Assembly (NCBI GenBank): GCA_020634115.1
Contig: JACKCH010000010.1
Coordinates: 682,001-746,000 of the forward strand
Source: Anaerolineaceae bacterium
GTDB taxonomy: Bacteria > Chloroflexota > Anaerolineae > Aggregatilineales > Phototrophicaceae
Length of the DNA: 64,000 nucleotides
Direction of reading: 5' to 3'
Positions 8,504 through 17,628 of this stretch are shown here, in pieces. The notes below the pieces were generated by a model. That model did not search any database and was not told the origin of the DNA. It saw only the letters and a list, made by a program, of their open reading frames with translations. Both the position numbers and the translations under genes were made by a program. Each line of letters opens with the position of its first letter. Position 1 is the stretch's first letter.

Positions 8504-9534
8504 CACTCCGTTTCAGCGTGATTGGTCTGGCGCATACCCACGTCTACGGCGCGACCCGCCAACTGCTGAATGCTGGCGCGGAGTTGGTCAGTGTCGCGTC
8601 ACCAGACTTGGACGCACTGGCACGCTATACGGGCGAATTCCCGCAGGCGCAGGTCGTCACGGATGCCGACGCGATTCTGGAAGATAGCCGCATCCAACTG
8701 GTCATCGGGATGCCCCGCCCGGATGAACGGGCGGCCTTAGGGATGCGTGTCATGGGACATGGCAAGGATTATCTGGCGGGCAAACCGGCCTTTACAACCC
8801 TGGAACAGGTGCAAACTGCCCGGAAAATCCAGCAGGAAACCGGGCGCAAGTTCATGGTGTACTTCAGCGAACGCTTCGCCAACCCGGCCACGGTGAAAGC
8901 GGGTGAACTGGTCGCAGCGGGGGCCATCGGGAGCGTGATTCACACCCTGGGTATCGGGCCGCATTCGCTGAATCACGCTTCTCGGCCTGACTGGTTTTTC
9001 TCACGGGAGCAGGGCGGCGGGATTCTCAACGACCTGGCCTCCCACCAAATAGACCAGTTCCTATATTTCACGGGCAGCACTTCAGCGGAAATCGTGACTT
9101 CCCAGATTGCCAACTACCAGCACCCGCAGTTCCCCGAATTTGACGACTTTGGCGATCTCGTCATCCGCAGTGACCGGGCGGCGGGCTATGTACGGGTAGA
9201 CTGGTTCTCACCGGGCGGTCTGGGGGCGTGGGGGGACGTGCGGCTGTTCCTCACCGGCACAGAAGGTACGATTGAACTGCGAAAAATCGTGGATGTTCAG
9301 GGGCGACCCGGCGGCAATCACCTATTCCTCGTGAACGGCAGTCAACAGGAATACATCAATTGCAGTGATATGCCGCTGCCTTTTGGGGCGCAGGTCGTCG
9401 CGGATGTCCGCAACCGGACGGAAACGGCCATCCCCCAGGCGCACACCTTTCTCGCCTCCGAACTCGCTCTGCAAGCGCAGATCAGGGCGGTGCGGGTGGC
9501 GGGTGAATCGCTACAGCACCCGCCCCTGTCGTAA
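8500..9534 (+). CDS. Gfo/Idh/MocA-family oxidoreductase
   Basis: Predicted NAD(P)-dependent sugar or cyclitol dehydrogenase, 344 residues, GTG start overlapping the uxaC stop by four bases, so translationally coupled. The N-terminal Rossmann strand reads FSVIGLAHTHVYGA, which lacks the usual GxGxxG. The EKP motif is replaced by GKP, keeping the lysine. Substrate-side residues NDLASHQIDQF match the family. Divergent nucleotide-site residues make redox activity less certain. The last 24 bases overlap the 3' end of the convergent 889-codon gene. Confidence 0.85.
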   Translation: MTLRFSVIGLAHTHVYGATRQLLNAGAELVSVASPDLDALARYTGEFPQAQVVTDADAILEDSRIQLVIGMPRPDERAALGMRVMGHGKDYLAGKPAFTTLEQVQTARKIQQETGRKFMVYFSERFANPATVKAGELVAAGAIGSVIHTLGIGPHSLNHASRPDWFFSREQGGGILNDLASHQIDQFLYFTGSTSAEIVTSQIANYQHPQFPEFDDFGDLVIRSDRAAGYVRVDWFSPGGLGAWGDVRLFLTGTEGTIELRKIVDVQGRPGGNHLFLVNGSQQEYINCSDMPLPFGAQVVADVRNRTETAIPQAHTFLASELALQAQIRAVRVAGESLQHPPLS

Positions 9535-12180
9535 ATCGAGCCGCAGCGTTTCATCCCCGAATTGTATCTCCATAACATCCGCCCCCATTGGCGTGTGCGT
9601 ATAGGCGTTTTCATAATGGGGGAACGTCTCCATGTCCACCGACTGCCCATCCACCAGCAGGGGCGCGCCCCAGGAGAGCGTCAATTCGTGGTGATCCGGC
9701 GTCTGCCAGCGCACGCCTTCATCCACCGGCTGCGGCAGGTGGCGCAGGATTTTCGCCCGGAAGGCCGCGAAATCGCCATCCTCGCTCGCACTGCCCACCT
9801 GACAGACCCAGCCTGCACCCGCGCCCAGGCTGCGGAGTTCCTGCATCGCGTGTTTGCCAGTGGTCGTCAGCCGTAAATCGCCGTCTCCCCATAGGGCGAT
9901 ATAACCATCCGCCACCCGCGCGAACGCCCAGGGGCCGCGAACGTCCCATTCATCAAACATGGCCGTCGGGAAATAGGCGTGACTGAACCCCATACCCACG
10001 TTCGGTTCAATCCGGTACAGACATATCACGGTTCGATCTGCCATAGCGATGCGCGGCAGTCGCGCTGAACCCGCCCAAAAGTTAGGCCGTGCCTGCCCGT
10101 GTTCCTGGCTGTTGCCAGGGTACGTCGTGAATACCACCGCTTCAGGACTCAGTGTGGCCTGCCATAGGTGTTCCTGCACCCCCATCTGCCCAGGGCGGTG
10201 ATTCACCGCAGCGGAAAGCATCGTGTCGGTAGCGCGGCGGGTGATGGTGCGGACATCCCACGCCCCGCTGTGCATGTCGAACTGTGGGCGGTAGGCGGCG
10301 TGGGATCGGGCATGAGTGACGATAGTCGTGTCTACGTCCGCGCCGATATGCTGGAGGATGTCCGGCACGCGGTAGCGCCGCGCCAGCGCCAGCATTCCCG
10401 TTGCGCGGGTTTCCCCGTTGAAAATCCCCATCCCCCAGGCGATCCGTTGCAGGCTGGATGTGTTTTCGACCCGCGCTGACTTCAGGCCTTCCACATAGCA
10501 GCGCCCGTGCGTGCTGCCGTGTGTGCCGCGAAATGACTGTGCCGCGATCATGAAGAAAATTTTGTGCAGCAGTGTCGTCGCCATCGCTTGCAGGCGGGGA
10601 CTTTCCGCGAACTCGGCCAGCGCCAGCATGGCGAAGGCATCCATCGTTAAGTAGGCATTCGAGTCCCACTCGGAAAACCCGCCGCTCAGTCGCCGCAGAA
10701 TCCACGACTGAATCCGGGCATAGGCGCGGGCTTGCTGCTGCTTCCCGGTCAGGCCGCTGTTGGCGAAAACCTGTTCCGGCCAGTACTGCCCGGCCAGATA
10801 CCCGGTGACATGAAAGAGAATCTGGTGATTTTCGGTGCAGTAGCACATCCCATCCAGGCCGGGTTCGTCAATCCAGAACTTGAAGTGCAGCAGGGTATTC
10901 TCAAGCTTGTTCCGGTCAGACGGCAGCAGCGCCAGGTGGTCGCCATAGCGATACAGCAGCGCCAGCAGACTCAGGCCATAAAAATCGGCGCAGTCAAAGC
11001 GGTGTTCCAGGAATGAACAGGCAATCGTAACGGCATCCGAATCAATATGCGATTTACGCCCGGTTTCCACTGCCGCCATCGCTGCGAACACGTCATAATC
11101 CATCTGCGCGAGGTGCTGCACCGCTTCCTGTCGGCGTCTGTCGTAATCGCCGTAAGGCTGGCGGCGGTAACGGTTGGCGCTTAACCAGACATGATAGGTC
11201 TGTTCAACCGGCGTGCCGTCCGCCGGGGTGATCTTCAGCAGGAGCGTGTTCTCACCGGGGAGGTGGGTCATAGCCTGGACGACGGTGTCCGTCAGAGGGA
11301 GTTCCCCGCGCTCCCCCGGTTGAAGGGTCAAGCGGACGGTGGTTTGTGGCACAGTTTCCACCCCGAACTGCGCCCAGGGGCTGCCCGTCGTTGGCAGCGA
11401 GACAGTGGCGTCCACCGTGACTGCTTCCGGGGCCGCCGAATCGAGTTCCAGGTAGCCCGGAAGCTGGGGAAAAGCGAACTGGCGCACCTTCAGATGGGAT
11501 AAGTCTGCCTCCGCCGCGTGCCACTGTTCCGAAGGGGTTTCGCCAATCGGCAGTTGTACCGTGACCGGTGGATTATCCAGCAGACGCATTCCCAGCGCCA
11601 ACCGCGCCTCCCGCCAACCGAGCATCAACCCGTGCAGATACAGGGTGTTCACGCCCGCCGCGAGAGTCAGCGCCGTGTGCAACGTCAGCGGCGCGACATA
11701 GCTGAAGGTCTCATCGAACTGGTAGGCGAGGGTTTCGTTCAGCCAGAATTGCACCGGGCCAATGGTGAAGATTTCCGCCGTGACCGTGATCGGCTGCTCG
11801 ACCTGAAGGCGGGCAAATGTCCAGGCACGCATCGCGGAGGGCGAAAAGTTAAACCGGCTGAAGTCCAGCATCCGGTCTTCCGGCGTGCGGGCATAGCGCC
11901 ATCGCTGATCGCCAGGAGCGGATTGGCCGAGAACCGGCGACTCACCTGGTTGCCAGTCGAAAGGGGCGAGTTGGTCGTGAACCCGCTGTTTCAACCCGAT
12001 GACTTCCGGGTTATAGGCCCAATAATTGAGCGCCCAGCGTTTCCCTCGCCCATGCGGTGTGCCGTCCGGGGCGACGACCCGCTCAAGCTGTTCCAGCGGG
12101 GTAATAGCCGGGCCGTAGGCGAGCCAGTGCTGAATAGTACCATCATGTCCGAGTGTATAGGTTGCGTAATGTGTTTTCAT
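9511..12180 (-). CDS. Large protein of unknown function in sugar operon
   Basis: 889 residues, not recognised. There is no signal peptide and no transmembrane segment. About residues 95-330 look like beta-sandwich modules (repeated short hydrophobic strands, aromatic residues). About 340-600 is helical with YCTENHQILFHVTGYLAGQYW, FSEWDSNAYLTMDAFAMLAL and RGTHGSTHGRCYVEG, suggestive of an (alpha/alpha) toroid as in some polysaccharide lyases and glycosidases. The C-terminus returns to beta. Last gene of the DHDPS-OYE-Gfo/Idh operon, 22 bp after the dehydrogenase. A carbohydrate-active role is an inference from fold-like features and context only. Confidence 0.8.
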   Translation of the reverse strand: MKTHYATYTLGHDGTIQHWLAYGPAITPLEQLERVVAPDGTPHGRGKRWALNYWAYNPEVIGLKQRVHDQLAPFDWQPGESPVLGQSAPGDQRWRYARTPEDRMLDFSRFNFSPSAMRAWTFARLQVEQPITVTAEIFTIGPVQFWLNETLAYQFDETFSYVAPLTLHTALTLAAGVNTLYLHGLMLGWREARLALGMRLLDNPPVTVQLPIGETPSEQWHAAEADLSHLKVRQFAFPQLPGYLELDSAAPEAVTVDATVSLPTTGSPWAQFGVETVPQTTVRLTLQPGERGELPLTDTVVQAMTHLPGENTLLLKITPADGTPVEQTYHVWLSANRYRRQPYGDYDRRRQEAVQHLAQMDYDVFAAMAAVETGRKSHIDSDAVTIACSFLEHRFDCADFYGLSLLALLYRYGDHLALLPSDRNKLENTLLHFKFWIDEPGLDGMCYCTENHQILFHVTGYLAGQYWPEQVFANSGLTGKQQQARAYARIQSWILRRLSGGFSEWDSNAYLTMDAFAMLALAEFAESPRLQAMATTLLHKIFFMIAAQSFRGTHGSTHGRCYVEGLKSARVENTSSLQRIAWGMGIFNGETRATGMLALARRYRVPDILQHIGADVDTTIVTHARSHAAYRPQFDMHSGAWDVRTITRRATDTMLSAAVNHRPGQMGVQEHLWQATLSPEAVVFTTYPGNSQEHGQARPNFWAGSARLPRIAMADRTVICLYRIEPNVGMGFSHAYFPTAMFDEWDVRGPWAFARVADGYIALWGDGDLRLTTTGKHAMQELRSLGAGAGWVCQVGSASEDGDFAAFRAKILRHLPQPVDEGVRWQTPDHHELTLSWGAPLLVDGQSVDMETFPHYENAYTHTPMGADVMEIQFGDETLRLDLRQGRVL

Positions 12181-12202
12181 AGGAAGGTTTTCTGGCCGCT
12201 CA

Positions 12203-13282
12203 TTAGGGGAGCGCCGCCCCAGTCATGCTGCTGTAGAATGGGTCGTCCGGGCCGATAGAACCCCGTTCCACCGGCTGGCGCGTGAAGGCTGACTTGTACA
12301 GGCTCGCCAGGAACTCAACCGTATGCCGCAGTTCCGCGCCGCTGGTTAGTGGGCGTTCTCCTCGTTCCAGTGCATCCAGCAGGGCGGTAAGCTGTGCTGT
12401 CTGGTGCGCTTCGACATCCTCCCCGAGTGACGACCAGGCCGCGAGTTCGTCCTGGTAGGGTGCGCCTTCCGGGATCGAAAACCGCCAGTGATGGTTGCGA
12501 TAGTGATAGAGATGTTCGAGTTCAACAGTGGCACGCTGGAAGTCCAGGCGGATATACGAAGTCTGGCGCGGCGATACCAGGCTGTTGACGATGCTGCCCA
12601 ACCCGCCCTGCTGGAAACGCACCTGCGCTAAGGAGACATCTTCTATGTCAATGGCGTGGTTGAGCGTCCCAACCAGCGCCTGAACGACCTCCCATTCACC
12701 CATCAGCCACAGGAAGAAATCCATCGCGTGAATGCCCTGCCCGGTGGAGACGCCGCCGAGTTCCGTCTGCCATTTGCCACGCCAGGGGACGGCATAGTAG
12801 GCATCGTCTCGATACCAGAGGGTATGGCAGACCCCCACCAGCGACTTGCCGAAAACACCCTGCTCAATCAGGTGTTTGACGTGCTGCCCGCTCGAACCGT
12901 AACGCCACTGGAACACGCTGGTGCAGGTGCGCCCGCTGCGCCGCTCCACGTCCTGGATGGTATCCAACACGGCTAAAGACGCGGCAATCGGCTTTTCACA
13001 CAGGACATGCGCGTTCGCTTCCAACGCCTGAATGCACAGCGCCGCGTGCGTGGCCGGGGGTGTGCAGATCATCACGAGGTCAGGCTGCTGTTCGGCCAGC
13101 ATCTGGGCGGTGTCGCTGTAAAGCTGTTGGACGCCGTAGGTCTCCGCAAACCGTTTCAGCGTATCCGAATTGGTATCCACCGCCGCCACCAGTTCGACCC
13201 GTTCGGCCTCGTGCGCCAATGCCTGCATGTGGTTGCCGACAATCACCCCGGTGCCGATCAGAGCCGCGCGAATTTGGGTCAT
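12203..13282 (-). CDS. Gfo/Idh/MocA-family oxidoreductase (canonical)
   Basis: NAD(P)-dependent dehydrogenase of about 359 residues. The frame opens at a TTG (13288) but the ATG at 13282 has GGAAAG seven bases ahead and begins just before the first Rossmann strand. Canonical LIGTGVIVGNHMQAL nucleotide motif, VLCEKPIAASL (EKP lysine) and GQGIHAMDFFLWLMG (catalytic His/Asp block) are all present, unlike the divergent paralogue at 8500. It lies 12 bp or so after the OYE-family gene in the same minus operon. Substrate unknown, probably a sugar or uronate derivative. Confidence 0.92.
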   Translation of the reverse strand: MTQIRAALIGTGVIVGNHMQALAHEAERVELVAAVDTNSDTLKRFAETYGVQQLYSDTAQMLAEQQPDLVMICTPPATHAALCIQALEANAHVLCEKPIAASLAVLDTIQDVERRSGRTCTSVFQWRYGSSGQHVKHLIEQGVFGKSLVGVCHTLWYRDDAYYAVPWRGKWQTELGGVSTGQGIHAMDFFLWLMGEWEVVQALVGTLNHAIDIEDVSLAQVRFQQGGLGSIVNSLVSPRQTSYIRLDFQRATVELEHLYHYRNHHWRFSIPEGAPYQDELAAWSSLGEDVEAHQTAQLTALLDALERGERPLTSGAELRHTVEFLASLYKSAFTRQPVERGSIGPDDPFYSSMTGAALP

Positions 13283-13299
13283 AGCCAATCTTTCCGGGA

Positions 13300-14745
13300 T
13301 TACCCCGTTGTTTTTCCCTGTTTCTTGATTGCCAACAACTGCTGGTTTTCGTCGCGTTCCTTGTAGAAATCATCCAGCGGGAAACAGCCGGATACCAGGC
13401 CGTGCCGGGGGGCGGTGGTACAGTCGCTGAAGGTGCGGCAAATCCGTTTCCGTTGCAGCGGCAGTCCAGCCAGGACATCGGCGGGCAGTTCCGGGTAAGA
13501 TAGCACCATCCGCCCCAGCCCCACAAAATCCGCCATTCCCGTCCGAACCACGACCTGCGCCACCTGCGGCAGCCACTCCTGTAAGTACGAGTAGCCGGAG
13601 CCAACGAAAATCAGTTCCGGGCGGTATTGCTTCAACTGCGCGGTGACGGCAATCTGCCGAGCGACCCCCAGCAGCGGGTCTTCCGGTGGTTGGTAGCCGT
13701 CGGAGGGCGGGAACAGTGCCGGGCGCTGGATATGCGGCACATAGTAGGGACTCCCAGCGGTGATATTGACCAGACGGATGTCGAGTGCCAGCAGCAAGTC
13801 GAGGAATTGTTTCGGCTCGCTCAGGTCAATGCCGGTTCCCGTGCCATCACCGCCAAAGGCGTAACGATAGGGCTGATTCGACAGACTCTCCGGTTCGCCC
13901 GTGCCATCTGCGCCAGGGTGGAATGGAATCCAGTCAAAGGCGCTTAGCCGCACGCCAATCGCCAGCTCAGGCGCAGCCGCCCGGATGCCCGCAACAATCT
14001 CCCGCAAGAAACGGGTACGATTCTCGAAACTCCCACCGTAGGGGCCATCACGGTCTATGGCGCTCAAAAATTCATGTCCCAGGTAGCCGTGACAGTGCTT
14101 GATGTCCACAAAGTCGTACCCGGCTTTTTGTGCCAGCACCCCGGCGGCGATGAAATCATCAATCAGGCGGTGGATGGCATCGTCGGTCAGCCACGCGCTC
14201 CCGGCATCCACCTTAAATTTCGTGTCCAGCAGGGGATGGCGATAGGCGATACGCGGTTCCAGGCGGGTTTTCTCGTTGGGGCGGGAAAAGCGCCCGGAAT
14301 GGGTGAGTTGCAAGCCAATCAACAGGTTGGACGAGTCGGCATCATAATGCGCCCGATGGGAGTTGAGCAGGGTTTCGCGGAGTCCGGCGATGCTGCCCAG
14401 GGTGGCCTCATTGAGCAGGAGTTGGTTGGGGTTCGCGCGGCCATCATGGCGCACGGCAACCGCCTCGCCGCCCCAGATCAGACTCGCGCCGCTCTGCCCA
14501 AACCGCGCCCAGCGCCGCCGGGTGAGGTCGGTTGGGAAGCCGTCTTTTGTGCCATCCCATCCTTCCATCGGCAGGACGGCAAACCGGTTGGCAAGCCGCT
14601 TCGCGCCGTAGGTCAAAGGTTGTGCCAGGGGCGCTGTCTCGCCGGTTTCCAATACAGCATCGAAGGGTAAATCCGCGCCGATGCTCGTGAGGTGCTGTTG
14701 GAACTGCGCTGCCGTCCTGAACTGCGCGACCCGGTGGTAGGTCAT
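13300..14745 (-). CDS. Old-yellow-enzyme-family NADH:flavin oxidoreductase
   Basis: FMN-dependent ene-reductase-type protein, 481 residues, about 100 longer than simple OYEs. The barrel begins with LTYGAKRLANRFAVLPMEGWDG. HCHGYLGHEFLS and NRTRFLREIVAGIR follow the family pattern (NxxRF block), and VGLGRMVLSYPELP marks the FMN phosphate site. A late C-x5-C-x11-C set (CRTFSDC...SGC) resembles the position of the 4Fe-4S cluster in 2,4-dienoyl-CoA-reductase-like members but lacks the full spacing. Strong ribosome site (GGAGGGCAGGT). The start overlaps the DHDPS-family stop (ATGA). Substrate unknown. Confidence 0.9.
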   Translation of the reverse strand: MTYHRVAQFRTAAQFQQHLTSIGADLPFDAVLETGETAPLAQPLTYGAKRLANRFAVLPMEGWDGTKDGFPTDLTRRRWARFGQSGASLIWGGEAVAVRHDGRANPNQLLLNEATLGSIAGLRETLLNSHRAHYDADSSNLLIGLQLTHSGRFSRPNEKTRLEPRIAYRHPLLDTKFKVDAGSAWLTDDAIHRLIDDFIAAGVLAQKAGYDFVDIKHCHGYLGHEFLSAIDRDGPYGGSFENRTRFLREIVAGIRAAAPELAIGVRLSAFDWIPFHPGADGTGEPESLSNQPYRYAFGGDGTGTGIDLSEPKQFLDLLLALDIRLVNITAGSPYYVPHIQRPALFPPSDGYQPPEDPLLGVARQIAVTAQLKQYRPELIFVGSGYSYLQEWLPQVAQVVVRTGMADFVGLGRMVLSYPELPADVLAGLPLQRKRICRTFSDCTTAPRHGLVSGCFPLDDFYKERDENQQLLAIKKQGKTTG

Positions 14746-15698
14746 ACCTGCCCTCCTGTCAGCACGGTCAACCGCCCGGCAATATCCGCTAAGACCGCCA
14801 CATCACTATCGGGGCGGCGCTCTCCGGCGGGGTGCGGGGTATCGCTGGCAATCCACCCTCGTAGCTTCAAGAATTGTGCGGCGGAGTGTTTGTAAGCCGG
14901 AACCGGCGTGCGGAACGCGAAGAAACCCAGGTATTGCAGCAGGTCGTTCAATTCGTAGAACGCCGGATCGCCTGCCAGCCACAGCGCGTCCCGCCGGGCG
15001 AACAAATCGGGCGCGAAGGTACTCAGGCCGAGCAGGTAATCGCTGCCATACATCACCATATCAATCGCTAAATCGTTGCCGGTGAACACCTTGAAATCGG
15101 GGCGTCGCTCGTCGCGGAGTGCCAGGCGCTGCCATTCCAACTGGCGACTGAGGGAGGAGTGTTTCGCGCCAATGCACTGCGGCAGCCCCATCAGCGCCGC
15201 GTAGACTTGCAAGTCGTAGATCGCGCCAAACGGGGCGAACATCTGGCCCAGTTCAAAGGCGATAAACTGATCTGTCCATTGGGCGATTGTCTCATAAGAC
15301 CGGACAATACCCACCCGACTTTGCTGGGTCAGACCGAAGGACTGGAAAATGATGGGGATGCCGCCCACCTGTTGAATGGCGTCAATCCGGTCGCTGTAGG
15401 TCGCTTCGTTCCAGGGACTGCCGGGTTGATCGGCCACATACGCCCCGGCGACAAAGGACTCGCCCCCCAGCACCTCGCGGGTGACGCGCAGGACAGCCTG
15501 ACGCTGTTCTTCGGTGATGAGGTTCGCATACCCGGTATCCATATTGACGGCGGGCGTGATTCCCGCTTCCGCCGTGCGCTGGATGTGGTTTCGCAACCCA
15601 TCCCAGTCTATGTCACCCTGGTCGGTAAACGGCAACAGAATAGCCGAGATACCGGTGATTTGGCGCCGGGGACGCAGCAATGTCTGTGGATCAATCAT
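14742..15698 (-). CDS. Dihydrodipicolinate synthase/N-acetylneuraminate lyase family protein
   Basis: Predicted (beta/alpha)8 pyruvate-type aldolase or dehydratase, 318 residues from the ATG at 15698. GAGGGG lies just upstream; the frame also opens at 15725. The Schiff-base lysine is visible in CIGAKHSS (Lys179). The usual YNxP tyrosine is not: the matching stretch reads FELGQMFAPFG. That points to a specialised keto-deoxy-sugar or sugar-acid member rather than DapA itself. First gene of the four-gene minus operon and a plausible partner for uronate breakdown (inference). A TACAAT -10-like box lies at 15731-15736. Confidence 0.85.
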   Translation of the reverse strand: MIDPQTLLRPRRQITGISAILLPFTDQGDIDWDGLRNHIQRTAEAGITPAVNMDTGYANLITEEQRQAVLRVTREVLGGESFVAGAYVADQPGSPWNEATYSDRIDAIQQVGGIPIIFQSFGLTQQSRVGIVRSYETIAQWTDQFIAFELGQMFAPFGAIYDLQVYAALMGLPQCIGAKHSSLSRQLEWQRLALRDERRPDFKVFTGNDLAIDMVMYGSDYLLGLSTFAPDLFARRDALWLAGDPAFYELNDLLQYLGFFAFRTPVPAYKHSAAQFLKLRGWIASDTPHPAGERRPDSDVAVLADIAGRLTVLTGGQV

Positions 15699-15817
15699 GG
15701 ACACCCCTCTATCAGAACCCCTCATTCTGGATTGTACTGCTCTTCATGGGGACTTTCTATGTGCCAAATTTAGCAGTATGAAGGACATCGAGTACCCGGT
15801 TCACCTGTGAGAGGGTG

Positions 15818-16417
15818 CTATGACCCGACCCGAGTGTAGATGCGAATGCTATCGGCCTCATCACGTACCAGGGCAGCCGGGGAGTACCGCAGCACGGCCC
15901 AGGTCATCCATACATCCCCGATGGCGCTCCCGGCATTGATGGCAACCAGCAGCGCGGCATAGAATCCCAGGTCATCCGGCAGCAGGACGGTCAGCACCAT
16001 CCCCAGCAGCGTAATTCCTATCAATGGCGCGAGTGCGATCACGACAAACGCATTCCGCCAGAACAGGGCGTTATCGGCGGTGGCATAAAACGCGCCTTTA
16101 CTGAGCATCATGCCAAAACGGGGTCTGTGACCCGCCCATAGAATCGCCAGGCCATGCAGCCCTTCATGAACCGGAATGACGGCAACCAACAGCAGCAGCG
16201 CCCAGACCCACCAGGGCAGATCAACACCCCTGTTACCGGGCAGCGGCCCGCGCAGACGGATCGCTACCACCCGCCACGCGAGCATCCCGGCCATGCCTGC
16301 CACGAGCAGGATGAGCGCCAACACATTCAGCCGGAGAATACTGCTAGGCTCCAGCAAGACCAGGTGTTCGACTTCCCGGTAATCCGGGGGGAGTTCATGA
16401 ATCGCAGGACGGGACAT
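15818..16417 (-). CDS. Membrane HEXXH protein, DUF3267-like (putative zincin)
   Basis: 199-residue integral membrane protein with four or five hydrophobic segments. VIPVHEGLHGLAILWAGHRP carries an HEXXH motif placed within a membrane segment, as in the DUF3267/M50-like putative zinc metalloproteases. Gly/Ala-rich segments follow. The family is usually annotated as a putative peptidase without known substrate. It begins 3 bp after the ferredoxin stop, so the two are co-transcribed, though a functional link is not obvious. Confidence 0.8.
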   Translation of the reverse strand: MSRPAIHELPPDYREVEHLVLLEPSSILRLNVLALILLVAGMAGMLAWRVVAIRLRGPLPGNRGVDLPWWVWALLLLVAVIPVHEGLHGLAILWAGHRPRFGMMLSKGAFYATADNALFWRNAFVVIALAPLIGITLLGMVLTVLLPDDLGFYAALLVAINAGSAIGDVWMTWAVLRYSPAALVRDEADSIRIYTRVGS

Positions 16418-16420
16418 AGG

Positions 16421-16783
16421 CTAACGCGGCAGATCCGTCCATTCAGGATCGGGTGTGATATGGTCTTCAGGCTTCCGCCCTGGCGAGTCGTAATCGGTGG
16501 TGGAAACCTGCCACACCAGTTCGACTTCCATGTCATGGTCACACAGAATCTGGCAGCCCAGGCGTACCTCCCCGATGAGTCCATCCTCCATCAAACGGCT
16601 GCGCTCGGCAACCGTCATTTTGTCAGGGTTTCCTTTCGTGATTTTGACGCGGCAGGTGGTGCATTTGGCATAGCCACCACAGCGGTGCAGCACATCCAGC
16701 CCGCTGTCTTCCAGCGCGAGTACCAGCCGTTTACCTGCTGGCACATCAAAACTGCCGTGATCTTTGACTGTAATTTTAGGCAT
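16421..16783 (-). CDS. 2Fe-2S ferredoxin (plant/adrenodoxin-type fold)
   Basis: 120-residue soluble electron carrier. Cluster ligands appear as C-x5-C-x2-C in RCGGYAKCTTCRV, with the fourth Cys in VRLGCQ, the normal spacing. The start has AAGGAACG upstream. The C-terminal extension (PTDYDSPGRKPEDH region) is acidic. Upstream partner of the HEXXH membrane protein gene. The redox partner is not evident in the window. Confidence 0.93.
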   Translation of the reverse strand: MPKITVKDHGSFDVPAGKRLVLALEDSGLDVLHRCGGYAKCTTCRVKITKGNPDKMTVAERSRLMEDGLIGEVRLGCQILCDHDMEVELVWQVSTTDYDSPGRKPEDHITPDPEWTDLPR

Positions 16784-16860
16784 TCTTGTTCGTTCCTTAC
16801 TCCCAATTCCAATTAACTCAAATGTAGAACTGCCCTTTTTCAGGCAGAATTGACAAGCCT

Positions 16861-17442
16861 TTATCCCAGGTAGGCCACGCTCAATCCCTTTCCGATGGGG
16901 ATTATCATGTGGTCGGCTTCGGGTAGCGCAGTGACCGCTGCCAGATACGGTGCGATCTCATCCGGGTGTGACAGAGCGTTATCCGCCATCAGCAAAGCGC
17001 TGGGCGCCAATCGGGGACGGAGCAGCGCGAGTTGTTCGGGCGCGCTGAGCCGGTCTGCATCAAAAAACACGCAGTCGAACGGGCCATCCAGAGTCCTGAC
17101 CACATCCGTTGCGTCGCCTAACAGCAAATCCACTTTGTCACGCAGTCCGGCACGTTGCAGGTTCGTATCCGCCAGTGCTTGCCGCTCTTTGTTGCGCTCA
17201 ATACTGGTAACATGCCCCTCAGTGAGACTGACTGCCCATGCTAACCAGATGGTGCTGTAGCCGTTGGAGGTGCCGATTTCGAGCAGGGATCGGCGGTTGC
17301 TGCTCCGCACAAGGATACTTACCAGATGAGCCGTGATCTGGTCAAGATTGAGCATCTTATTCTGGTGACTCGGCGCGACAGCGTCTTGCTGGCGTCCCCA
17401 GGCTTCGAGTTCATTGAGCAATTCATGTAATGCGGTATTCAT
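16861..17442 (-). CDS. Class I SAM-dependent O-methyltransferase (family 3-like)
   Basis: 193 residues from the ATG at 17442, which has GGAG eight bases upstream; the frame opens seven codons earlier without a ribosome site. The SAM-binding core reads LLEIGTSNGYSTIWLA (motif I), then VTSIERNKERQAL and FDCVFFDADR, typical of catechol/caffeoyl-CoA-type O-methyltransferases. ADNALSHPDEI matches the late metal-site block. Monocistronic by spacing. The methyl acceptor cannot be inferred. Confidence 0.9.
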   Translation of the reverse strand: MNTALHELLNELEAWGRQQDAVAPSHQNKMLNLDQITAHLVSILVRSSNRRSLLEIGTSNGYSTIWLAWAVSLTEGHVTSIERNKERQALADTNLQRAGLRDKVDLLLGDATDVVRTLDGPFDCVFFDADRLSAPEQLALLRPRLAPSALLMADNALSHPDEIAPYLAAVTALPEADHMIIPIGKGLSVAYLG

Positions 17443-17574
17443 TATATGTACTCCTGGCTGCATCTGTGCTGTGTGAGGCTATGTGCCAAGTTTGAGTCGG
17501 CGCTGTACATATTTTTTACCTGATTCTGAATTACTTCTGAAATTTGGGTTTGTGACCAGTTTATGTTTTATCTT

Positions 17575-17603
17575 TTGTACCTGCTTTTGAATTAAAATAT
17601 ATC
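17575..17603 (+). promoter_or_regulatory. Promoter of the Flp pilin gene
   Basis: TTGTAC (17575-17580), 17-base spacer, TATATC (17598-17603), within an AT-rich stretch 25-50 bases before the pilin ATG. Confidence 0.5.
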
Positions 17604-17628
17604 TAATCATCATTCAAGGGGACTCATC

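Noticed and set aside
9664..9675. Palindrome GGGGCGCGCCCC
   Set aside because: No GTAG foot and short; explained by codon use in a GC-rich gene.
10142..10846. Open frame in another minus frame inside the 889-codon gene
   Set aside because: Arg/Gly/Pro/His-rich shadow typical of GC-rich DNA; the 889-codon frame is co-linear with its operon.
14074..14670. Plus-strand open frame opposite the OYE-family gene
   Set aside because: Antisense shadow; the OYE frame has recognisable motifs and a strong ribosome site.
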